Source of the DNA: CALCKU01 sp964534845
GTDB lineage: Bacteria > Pseudomonadota > Alphaproteobacteria > Caulobacterales > Maricaulaceae
Direction: 5' to 3'
Assembly: GCA_964534845.1 (NCBI GenBank)
Contig: CAZHPV010000004.1
Coordinates: 21,490 to 85,489, forward strand
DNA: 64,000 bases
Part shown: piece after piece, positions 54,675-62,336 of the stretch
How positions within the stretch are numbered: position 1 is the stretch's first letter
Layout of the letters: each line of letters starts with the position of its first letter
Translations under genes and position numbers: made by a program
Notes under the pieces: generated by a model
Told to the model about the DNA's origin: nothing
Databases searched by the model: none
What the model saw: the letters and a program-made list of their open reading frames with translations, nothing else

Positions 54675-55892
54675 CTAATTTCCTCCCAGCGCGCCAAAAA
54701 AGTCTTGTTCGATTTTCTTAGCCTCATTGAGCAATCGCTGGCGGTCGTCCTCACTCAATTGGCCGCTCTCCAAACGCCGCGCCCCTTCATCATTAATGGC
54801 TTCGAGTTTCTTGAGCTCGGTCTCAGCATTGCCCAGCGCATTGCTCGATTGGCCGCGTGCAATTTGTTGATCGATAAAACCGCCCGGCGCATTTAAACCC
54901 TCAATTTCTTTCCCTTGTTGACGGAAATCAGCAATTTCTTGTGCGGAGACGCCATTACGGCTCATAAGCGCGCCTAAAGGGTCTTCCCCACTTTCTAAAG
55001 CTCTGGTCATTTCATCCCGCATCGCAATTCCTTGGCGGAATTCTTCGCTTGCAGATAAATCCCCATTGATAATGCCCTCGGCATTTGTGCCTTTGGCTTC
55101 ATCGCGGATCATACCATCGAGCTTATTAGCAAAGGCGCCCTCACCAGCCATATCAATATTCTCGGTTGGCAAGCCGAGGTTTTGCATAATACTATTAAAG
55201 CCCTCACCATTTGCGTTTTGCCCCTCAGACAGCGCCTTGCCGATGTCCACAGGGCTACCCATTTTCGATAAACCGCCCAGATCTATGCCGCCAACGGAGC
55301 CCCCGGCTTGACCACCGCCAAACCCACCAAGCCCGCCTAGGCCTCCCATCATGCTGCCGAGGTCCATGACCCTATATCCAGCCGGTATTTCAAAGAGTTT
55401 CGGGTCCTGCTTGCCCATTTTTAATTTCGTGACGACCAAATGGCTGTCGTCATCATAGGATTCTAACACCACATTATCTTTCGTCAGGCAGGTCACACCC
55501 GCCGCTGTCTTATAATTTGTACATTTTCGAAAGCCGACACGTTTGGTGCCTATTGCAGGGCCAAGGTCCTGATTGAGAAAATTCATTTTGTTCATTGCAT
55601 TATTGAAATCTGTCTTGATCGCCGTTTTTTGACCGTCCATCTCCGTTAAAGTAAAAGCCTCACCTGTTTTACGGTCCGCGACAAACACAACGGTCTGACT
55701 CGTGCCCGGTCCCTCATCGGCGATTAAGTTCATTCTGATTTTAGACCCCGAAATAAACATATCTGCAGGGGTAACCTTACCCTCAGCCGTGATTTCCAAC
55801 TCCGCGGAATAAGGCTTTTTGGGATAAGGCATCTCGGCCATAGCCGTGCCTGACACGAATAAGCCAGTCGTTAAAAGAAAAAGTTTACGCAT
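54675..55892 (-). CDS. Exported DUF4412-like protein with Gly-rich and helical C-terminal parts
   Basis: 405 residues, ATG 55892. Signal peptide MRKLFLLTTGLFVSGTAMAE. Residues 30-180 resemble the DUF4412/LolA-like beta fold (KPYSAELEITAEGKVTPADM, LLFEIPAGYRVMDL-type end: PKLFEIPAGYRVMDLGSMMG). A Gly-rich linker (MGGLGGLGGFGGG) follows, then about 180 residues of charged helices to the end. First gene of a coupled unit with a lipoprotein and a VWA lipoprotein; likely to act in the periplasm. Function unknown. Confidence 0.75.
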   Translation of the reverse strand: MRKLFLLTTGLFVSGTAMAEMPYPKKPYSAELEITAEGKVTPADMFISGSKIRMNLIADEGPGTSQTVVFVADRKTGEAFTLTEMDGQKTAIKTDFNNAMNKMNFLNQDLGPAIGTKRVGFRKCTNYKTAAGVTCLTKDNVVLESYDDDSHLVVTKLKMGKQDPKLFEIPAGYRVMDLGSMMGGLGGLGGFGGGQAGGSVGGIDLGGLSKMGSPVDIGKALSEGQNANGEGFNSIMQNLGLPTENIDMAGEGAFANKLDGMIRDEAKGTNAEGIINGDLSASEEFRQGIAMRDEMTRALESGEDPLGALMSRNGVSAQEIADFRQQGKEIEGLNAPGGFIDQQIARGQSSNALGNAETELKKLEAINDEGARRLESGQLSEDDRQRLLNEAKKIEQDFFGALGGN

Positions 55893-55918
55893 AATAACAC
55901 CCCTAAAAATATAGTCTA

Positions 55919-56045
55919 AGCCTAGGCTCTACGGAAAAGCGGCGCATCGTTAAATTTCAGTATAGGGAGCATTTTGTGCGAATAAGCCTCTGGAGCTTTC
56001 TTAATAAAAAGATTAAGCGAATAGTAAGAACCTAAGAGAATTAGG
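55919..56045. promoter_or_regulatory. Divergent region with palindrome AGCCTAGGCT and dyad CCTAA-n5-TTAGG
   Basis: Between the minus-strand VWA unit and the plus-strand regulator. A 10-bp perfect palindrome lies at 55919-55928 and CCTAAGAGAATTAGG at 56031-56045, just before the regulator ATG. Either could be an operator; LuxR-type factors favour dyads. Confidence 0.35.
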
Positions 56046-56066
56046 TAAATTAGGGCGCAATAAACA

Positions 56067-57794
56067 ATGGTAGATCACAAACAACAATTAATCCAAGCCA
56101 CCTACACAGCTACTGTGGAGCCTGAACAACTCGAGACTTTCGAGATGCTCTGGGAGTCATATATAGATAATGAGCTCATCAATAATGAAAGGGCTGACCT
56201 CAAAGCTAATGAGATAAACAAACATATAAGCCTTGCCTTAGATATTCTCTCTCGCGTGAACCATGTCCGGGACGCATCAGCAGAAGCGCAAAAAATTGTC
56301 GATAGCGAATACGGTGTACGGTTCCTATTTGACAAAGATGGCAAAATCATTGCTTCAAATTCGGACGCCAAGTCTTTTCTAAAAAATATTGCGAATATTT
56401 ATGACCTCGATATTGACCCAAAAGCTATTAAGAAAATAAAGACTTGGTTAGCTAACTTAGACAATCCCAATGCTAATAAGTTTTTATTCGTCCATGTAAT
56501 GTGGGAAAATACCGGGTTGAAAAACTGCTTTTTTCTGACACCAATACAATTTAGGCAAGCCCAATCAGAACCAAGCTCGACATCTTATCTTGTGACGCTC
56601 GTCGATTTTGATGTTGTCCCTGATGCCTTACCGTCAATTCAAGAGGCTTACCAACTGACCCAAGCGGAGGCAGATGTCGCGATGCGGCTTGCAAATGGGC
56701 GAACCCCTAAGGAAATATCTATCGATAGGAACGTCTCTATTTTCACTGTTCGGACGCAAATTCAGATGGTTTTAAAGAAAACAGAATCTCGGACAATTCC
56801 GGAAATGGTAAAAACCCTCACGGGCATGTCAGTGAAATATTCAACTCTGAAGTCTCAAAAAGACATGATTACCGCAAGACAAACGCAAAATGAAAGCCTA
56901 TTGCGACCCGCAGGCTTAACCTTAAATGATGGGCGATATTTCCAGTATTTTGAACAAGGTCATCCCAATGGCCTTCCTGTCATTTTGTTTCCTTTCCCAA
57001 TGTATGATGTAGGCCTTTCCCAAGCGAGTGCGAAAATGGCTGTCTTACGCGGACTACGAGTTATTACACCCCTAAGAGCTGGGTATGGCGACTCAGACCC
57101 CAATCCAAAAAACTCGGCCTATGAGCTTGTCGATTCGTCAGCCGCAGACCTACGTAATTTAATAGAGCATTTAGGGCTCTCAAAACTTGTTCTGATGTGT
57201 GGCTGGGCCGGATATCATGCGCAACACTTTGCTGTAAAACACCCAAATCTAGTCCATGGTATTTTGCAATTAGGGACAATTCCAATTTGGAACAATGCGT
57301 ACATAAAAACGCTAAGATCCCGTCAAAGAAACGTCATGAAAACGTCTATTCATGCGCCGCAAGTCGTCCCCTATCTAGCGCGAGTCGGCAAAGCCTTAAT
57401 GAACACAGGCCGTGGAACTTTATTTGCAACCTCCCTGGATAAAGATCGCCCAATTGATTTGGAAGCCTTAGAGGACCCCGATAACCTTGAGACGATTATG
57501 CGTGGCTATGAGGTCATAGGAAAACAAGGCGTTCGAACGATTGCAAAGGATTTACACGCTATTCATGCTGATTGGAAATCTGATGCAGAGAAATTAACTG
57601 TCCCCATCACCGTTTTAGTCGGAAGTAAGAATACAGACTTTCCCGAAACTGCCTTTCTCGATTACCAAAAGATCGTACCCCAAACTGTCATAAAGTCTAT
57701 CGAAGGCGCTGGCAGCTATCTTCACCTAACGCATTTTGATATTGTTTCTAAAGAACTTCAGTCATTATCTGCTAAGAAAATCACGTCAAAATAA
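56067..57794 (+). CDS. LuxR-type HTH regulator fused to a degenerate alpha/beta-hydrolase domain
   Basis: 575 residues. Residues about 85-175 look PAS-like (YGVRFLFDKDGKIIASNSDA). The LuxR HTH follows at about 190-250 (YQLTQAEADVAMRLANGRTP, IDRNVSIFTVRTQIQMVLKK). From about 285 an alpha/beta-hydrolase fold runs to the end (YFEQGHPNGLPVILFPFP, RAGYGDSDPNP). The nucleophile elbow, normally G-x-S-x-G, reads G379-W-A-G-Y with Ala at 381; the acid position is N522 (VGSKNT) and the His position is S550 (GAGSYLHL). All three catalytic positions appear lost, so the domain probably binds a ligand instead of hydrolysing it. Divergent from the VWA unit; the kdu genes follow in the same direction after 145 bp. 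Confidence 0.85.
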   Translation: MVDHKQQLIQATYTATVEPEQLETFEMLWESYIDNELINNERADLKANEINKHISLALDILSRVNHVRDASAEAQKIVDSEYGVRFLFDKDGKIIASNSDAKSFLKNIANIYDLDIDPKAIKKIKTWLANLDNPNANKFLFVHVMWENTGLKNCFFLTPIQFRQAQSEPSSTSYLVTLVDFDVVPDALPSIQEAYQLTQAEADVAMRLANGRTPKEISIDRNVSIFTVRTQIQMVLKKTESRTIPEMVKTLTGMSVKYSTLKSQKDMITARQTQNESLLRPAGLTLNDGRYFQYFEQGHPNGLPVILFPFPMYDVGLSQASAKMAVLRGLRVITPLRAGYGDSDPNPKNSAYELVDSSAADLRNLIEHLGLSKLVLMCGWAGYHAQHFAVKHPNLVHGILQLGTIPIWNNAYIKTLRSRQRNVMKTSIHAPQVVPYLARVGKALMNTGRGTLFATSLDKDRPIDLEALEDPDNLETIMRGYEVIGKQGVRTIAKDLHAIHADWKSDAEKLTVPITVLVGSKNTDFPETAFLDYQKIVPQTVIKSIEGAGSYLHLTHFDIVSKELQSLSAKKITSK

Positions 57795-57939
57795 AGTGCC
57801 CATGACGCCTCACGGCATTCGGTTAGATAGCCTAAAGCATTCCTAATTCCGTAATTAAAGCCTTCGATTGCGCTTTCCTTTTGCGTTTGCGAACTTATAC
57901 TGACTTAAAATCAATCCGTATAAAGTCACGAGAGCTATA

Positions 57940-58788
57940 ATGTTTAATAAAACCTATCACGCCACTCACCCCGTTATGATGGACGGCGTTAGTAATGAAG
58001 AATTGCGTGAGCGCTATATTGTTTCGGGCCTATTCAAAGATAATGAAATCAATCTGAACTATTCCCATAATGAACGCTTTGTTATTGGCGGTGTAGCACC
58101 TGTATCCAAGGCGGTTTCACTCCCCGCACAAACAGAACCTGAATCCGCAAAAGGCCATCCCTTTCTGGAACGCCGCGAGCTTGGCGTTATCAATATTGGC
58201 GGCGGCGCGGGAAAGGTGACAATTGATGGGAAGAGGTATGATTTGAAAAAACTCGACGGCCTTTACATCCCGATGGGCAGTAAAGAGGTAGTCTTCAGCT
58301 CTGATAATGCGAAAAACCCCGCCAAATATTATCTGCTCTCGACACCCGCGCATAAGGCCTATGAGGTTGTCAAAATTTCAATTGACGACGCCGTGCCATT
58401 GGAGCGCGGCTCTCTAGCCGAGAGTAATGAGCGCATTATCTATCAATATGTTGTGCCGAGTACGGCTAAATCCTGTCAGTTACTTCTGGGGCTAACGATC
58501 TTAAGCGAAGGCAGTGTTTGGAATACCATGCCGCCCCATCTTCATGACCGCCGCTCCGAAGTCTATCTCTATTTCGATCTGGATAAAGATGCCCGTCTCT
58601 TCCATTTCATGGGGGAAGAAGACAAAATTCGCCACATTGTCATGGAAAATGAAGAAGCCGTGATTTCTCCGCCATGGTCCATTCATATGGGATCTGGCAC
58701 TAAAGCCTATTCCTTTATCTGGGGAATGGGCGGTGAAAATCTGGATTATACAGACTTGAGCGTCTGCGATATTTGTCAGCTGCAATAA
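57940..58788 (+). CDS. kduI: KduI, 5-dehydro-4-deoxy-D-glucuronate (DKI) isomerase
   Basis: 282 residues, ATG 57940 with GAGAG upstream; usual length. Zinc-binding residues are in MPPHLHDRRSEVYLYF (two His and a Glu) and the later SIHMGSG. The cytoplasmic enzyme isomerises 4-deoxy-L-threo-5-hexosulose uronate, the product of unsaturated uronate from pectin- or similar lyases, to 3-deoxy-D-glycero-2,5-hexodiulosonate for KduD. The stop TAA overlaps the kduD ATG by one base. Confidence 0.96.
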   Translation: MFNKTYHATHPVMMDGVSNEELRERYIVSGLFKDNEINLNYSHNERFVIGGVAPVSKAVSLPAQTEPESAKGHPFLERRELGVINIGGGAGKVTIDGKRYDLKKLDGLYIPMGSKEVVFSSDNAKNPAKYYLLSTPAHKAYEVVKISIDDAVPLERGSLAESNERIIYQYVVPSTAKSCQLLLGLTILSEGSVWNTMPPHLHDRRSEVYLYFDLDKDARLFHFMGEEDKIRHIVMENEEAVISPPWSIHMGSGTKAYSFIWGMGGENLDYTDLSVCDICQLQ

Positions 58789-59546
58789 TGGTATCTCTGT
58801 TTGATTTGACAGGAAAAGCGGCACTTGTAACAGGCGCGAATACGGGCTTAGGACAAGGCATGGCGCTGGCATTGGCCGAAGCGGGTGCCGACATTGTACT
58901 GATTGGCCGCACAGCCCCGACAGAGACGCTGAAACATTTGGCCGATATGGGTGCCAATTCCCATTCTATTCTAACCGATCTTAGTAACGCCGATAATGTT
59001 ACCCAAATTGTAGAAGAGGCAACAGGGGCCTTTGGCCGCGCAGATATTCTTGTCAATAATGCAGGCATTATCAAACGCAATGAAGCGATTGATTTTACGC
59101 CCGACGAATGGGACGCCGTTATGAATGTGAACCTGCGCACGCTGTTCTTTCTCTCGCAAGCCTTTGCCCGTAATCTGGTAGGGCGGAAGCAATCAGGGAA
59201 AATTATCAATATTGCCTCCATGCTGACCTTTCAGGGGGGTATTCGCGTCCCGTCCTACACAGCGTCGAAAAGCGGGGTTGGCGGTCTTACCAAAGCCCTA
59301 GCCAATGAGTGGGCTCAACACGGTATCAACGTAAATGCTATTGCTCCTGGTTATTTCGCGACCAATAATACGGCTGCTTTACAAGCCGATGAAAAGCGCA
59401 ATACAGAAATCCTGGGACGTATTCCCAGCGGACGCTGGGGTAAGCCGTCCGATCTTGGCGGGGCTGTCATATTTCTGGCCTCCGAAGCCTCCAATTATGT
59501 TCAGGGCATAACGCTACCCGTAGATGGAGGTTGGTTGTCTCGCTAA
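58788..59546 (+). CDS. kduD: KduD, 2-dehydro-3-deoxy-D-gluconate 5-dehydrogenase
   Basis: 252 residues from ATG 58788, overlapping the kduI stop (TAATG); a start at 58773 would lie inside kduI. SDR with TGANTGLGQGMALALAEAG, NNAG and an intact YTASK. It reduces 3-deoxy-D-glycero-2,5-hexodiulosonate to KDG. Its stop overlaps the stop of the convergent TRAP large-subunit gene. No kdgK or KDG aldolase is in the window; they must be elsewhere or beyond the edge. Confidence 0.93.
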   Translation: MVSLFDLTGKAALVTGANTGLGQGMALALAEAGADIVLIGRTAPTETLKHLADMGANSHSILTDLSNADNVTQIVEEATGAFGRADILVNNAGIIKRNEAIDFTPDEWDAVMNVNLRTLFFLSQAFARNLVGRKQSGKIINIASMLTFQGGIRVPSYTASKSGVGGLTKALANEWAQHGINVNAIAPGYFATNNTAALQADEKRNTEILGRIPSGRWGKPSDLGGAVIFLASEASNYVQGITLPVDGGWLSR

Positions 59547-60814
59547 CCAACCAGCAAAAGCGAGATTTGCGGGATATAGGTTATCAGCAGCAAACAGACG
59601 ATCAGCGCCATATAAAAGGGCCACATCGTTTTGACTGTGTCCTCGACGGGGATTTTACCGACAGCAGAGCCGACAAATAAGACTGTCCCGACCGGCGGCG
59701 TAATTGTACCAATGCCAAGGGCCAGCATCATAATGATACCGAAATGGACGGGATCAATACCGATCGTCTGAACTACAGGTAGAAAGATGGGGGTGACAAT
59801 GATAATGAGCGGCGCCATATCCATAAATGTTCCGAGGACAAGAAGACAAAAGAGTACCAAAGCCAGAATAAGAATTGGCGAGTCTGTTAGTCCCAATATC
59901 AATTCTGACATCATTAACGGGGCTTCGAGAATAGCCAAGAGCCAGCCAAAGGCTGCGGCCGATCCGATGATAAGCATGATCATAGCGGTTGTCTTGGCCG
60001 AGTTGGTAACGGCCGTCTTGAATGCCTTCAGGCTCAAACTACGGTAAAAGAACACACCGATGAATATGGTATAGACGATGGCAACAGCCGAACTTTCCGT
60101 AGGCGTAAACACACCCCCCAAAATACCGACAACAATGATTACGGCTGTTAATAGGCCCGGTATGGCCCCTATAGCCGAAAGTACTAAAGCTCTGAATCCT
60201 GGAAATATGCCTTTGGCGTAGCCTTTTTTACGCGCCAGAACCGACACCGTAATCATGAGAGCAAAGCCGCACATTAAGCCCGGGAGAATACCCGCAACAA
60301 ACAAATCGCCTATGGAAATAGAGACACCCGTCGCTGCGGCATAGATAATCATATTATGGCTGGGCGGAATGATGAGACCGAGAACAGCTGCTGAGCAGGT
60401 GACATTGACGGAAAAATCACGGTCATAACCTTTTTCTTCCATAATCGGGATCATTGTCGACCCGATTGCCGAAACACTGGCAATTGCGGAGCCGGAAACA
60501 GCCCCGAACATCATCGACGCCCCGACATTGACATGGCCGAGCCCGCCCCGCACACGTCCAAATAAGCCCTCAGCCACTTTAATGAGACGCGCGGCAATGC
60601 CCGTCTGGGTCATCAAATCCCCCGCAAAAATGAAAAACGGGATGGCCATTAACGTGAATACATCTATACCGGCCGAGAGCCGCTGCACGGCCACAAGCGG
60701 GTTGAGGCCCAATAGAGCAAAAACGCCCATTGAAGAAATCAACAGCGCAAAGGCAACAGGCACCCGAATGGCGAGCAAGCTGACCAGAGCCAGCAAAAGA
60801 ATACTCAGTTCCAT
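59543..60814 (-). CDS. TRAP transporter large permease (DctM type)
   Basis: 423 residues from ATG 60814, which overlaps the stop of the small-subunit gene by one base; an upstream in-frame TTG/ATG region would run into that gene. About twelve hydrophobic segments with FTLMAIPFFIFAGDLM and GLIIPPSHNMIIYA, the DctM hallmarks. With the small permease and the binding protein it forms a secondary, Na-driven importer for a dicarboxylate or sugar acid. Location beside kduI-kduD suggests unsaturated uronates or oligouronides. Confidence 0.93.
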   Translation of the reverse strand: MELSILLLALVSLLAIRVPVAFALLISSMGVFALLGLNPLVAVQRLSAGIDVFTLMAIPFFIFAGDLMTQTGIAARLIKVAEGLFGRVRGGLGHVNVGASMMFGAVSGSAIASVSAIGSTMIPIMEEKGYDRDFSVNVTCSAAVLGLIIPPSHNMIIYAAATGVSISIGDLFVAGILPGLMCGFALMITVSVLARKKGYAKGIFPGFRALVLSAIGAIPGLLTAVIIVVGILGGVFTPTESSAVAIVYTIFIGVFFYRSLSLKAFKTAVTNSAKTTAMIMLIIGSAAAFGWLLAILEAPLMMSELILGLTDSPILILALVLFCLLVLGTFMDMAPLIIIVTPIFLPVVQTIGIDPVHFGIIMMLALGIGTITPPVGTVLFVGSAVGKIPVEDTVKTMWPFYMALIVCLLLITYIPQISLLLVG

Positions 60815-61314
60815 TATGACCCTACCTCGGATGCAGGGTCCCCAGATGTCGGGGCCGGTTCTTCGCTGCCAAACAAATGTGCTAGGGAGAAGCATGTAAT
60901 CAACGCACCTGAAATTGGCAGGGGCAATAAGGCGAGACCTCTGGGTAAACCAAGTGACGGAATATCAAAGGCCCAGAGCGTAGTCGTGAGTTGCCATCCT
61001 GCGACCAGCATCACCAAACCCGCTATAGCTATAGCTATATTGGCCGTCACATCAAAGGCGCGTCCCAGACGCGGCGGGACGGCATTGCGCAGTGCATCAA
61101 TACGGATATGAAATTTCTCATACACGCCCGTCGCCGCGCCGAAAAATACGAGATAACCAAGCAGGACCAGTGACAGACGCTCAGACCATGCGGGGCTGGC
61201 ATTGAAAAAATAGCGCGCCACAACCTGATAGGAGATAATAACCGTCATTAGCACTAGGCTGGCCATGCTAATGCCTAATGAGGCCGTACTGAGAGCCTTT
61301 AAAACCTTCTTCAT
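60814..61314 (-). CDS. TRAP transporter small permease (DctQ type)
   Basis: 166 residues. Four hydrophobic segments: SLGISMASLVLMTVIISYQV, WSERLSLVLLGYLVFFGAAT, VTANIAIAIAGLVMLVAGW, and the one beginning LALLPLPISGALITCFSLA. FHIRIDAL in the loop is typical. Its ATG overlaps the stop of the binding-protein gene by four bases. The C-terminus is a short acidic/Pro tail. Confidence 0.9.
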   Translation of the reverse strand: MKKVLKALSTASLGISMASLVLMTVIISYQVVARYFFNASPAWSERLSLVLLGYLVFFGAATGVYEKFHIRIDALRNAVPPRLGRAFDVTANIAIAIAGLVMLVAGWQLTTTLWAFDIPSLGLPRGLALLPLPISGALITCFSLAHLFGSEEPAPTSGDPASEVGS

Positions 61315-62336
61315 GTCCCTTGCTCTCCGATGCGGTCAATCGCCTCGACATAGGATTTGATATCTGGCGTCACAAACTGCTCATAGACAGGCCTCATGAG
61401 ATCACGGAACGGCGTACTGTCAATATCCGTGAGGATCGTCCCGCCGCTTTCAATCAGTGTCTTTTTTGCATCTTCCACGCGTGCATCCCAGAGACTGCGC
61501 ATCACGCCTACAGAATACCGCGCCGCTTCTGTGACCAGCGCGCGGTCTTCAGGCGAAAAACTCTCCCATGTACGCAGGCTCATAATAAGCATGTCCGGTG
61601 TTCTAAAATGTCCGGTTTCGGAATAGTAAGGAGCCACTTCGTAATGGCGCGTACTGATATAGCTGGGCCAATTATTCTCCGCACCGTCTATGACTTTCTG
61701 GACAAGGCCTTGATAAACCTCGCTGAAATTCATCGGGGTCGGGTTTGCGCCGAGGGCCTTAAGGGTAGCCAGAAAGATGTCGGAATTAGGGACCCTGATT
61801 TTCCGTCCCTCCAGCTGGGACGGGTGACGAATAGGGGCCTGCGTCGTATAAAAACCGCGCCCGCCCGTATCATATATGGCAAGTCCTCTAAGTTTATAAT
61901 TTTCAAGCGATTTAAGAATAGCCTCACCAATCTCGCCGTCAGTCACTTTACGTTGATGTTCGGTCGACCGAAATAGAAAAGGCAAGCTAAAGAGCTTGGT
62001 CAGAGGGGCGATATTATTCAGCGCCGCGCTAAATGTCCGCGTCATATCCAGACCGCCAAACATGGCAATTTCGAGCGTACTGCCCTCAGAGCCGAGCTGT
62101 CCGCCTGGATATGATTTTATCCTTAATCGACCACTGGTTTTTTCTTCCAAATATTTTCCCATGGCTTTGACAGCCTCAACCGTCGGATATCCGTCGGGAA
62201 GGGAGTCCGTTGAATAAAGGACACGGTCAGCCCCTGACACCTGAGCGGAACACCCTGACAAAGTTAAGACTCCGCCAGCCGACATTAGGCCGAATGTCCT
62301 ACGGCTTATCGGTATGCCCGAGGGGTTATTTGTCAT
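61311..62336 (-). CDS. TRAP transporter substrate-binding protein (DctP type) with Tat/lipoprotein signal
   Basis: 341 residues from ATG 62336; further starts up to 62381 exist but would add a non-signal stretch. The N-terminus ISRRTFGLMSAGGVLTLSGC joins a twin-Arg motif to a lipobox, so it is probably exported folded and lipidated. The DctP fold follows with GGLDMTRTFSAALNNIAPLT, KIRVPNSDIFLATLKALGA and VIDGAENNWPSYISTRHYEV, where the conserved Arg that binds the carboxylate is in GRKIRVPNS. The start lies 11 bases inside the preceding lyase gene, indicating coupling. Confidence 0.9.
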   Translation of the reverse strand: MTNNPSGIPISRRTFGLMSAGGVLTLSGCSAQVSGADRVLYSTDSLPDGYPTVEAVKAMGKYLEEKTSGRLRIKSYPGGQLGSEGSTLEIAMFGGLDMTRTFSAALNNIAPLTKLFSLPFLFRSTEHQRKVTDGEIGEAILKSLENYKLRGLAIYDTGGRGFYTTQAPIRHPSQLEGRKIRVPNSDIFLATLKALGANPTPMNFSEVYQGLVQKVIDGAENNWPSYISTRHYEVAPYYSETGHFRTPDMLIMSLRTWESFSPEDRALVTEAARYSVGVMRSLWDARVEDAKKTLIESGGTILTDIDSTPFRDLMRPVYEQFVTPDIKSYVEAIDRIGEQGT

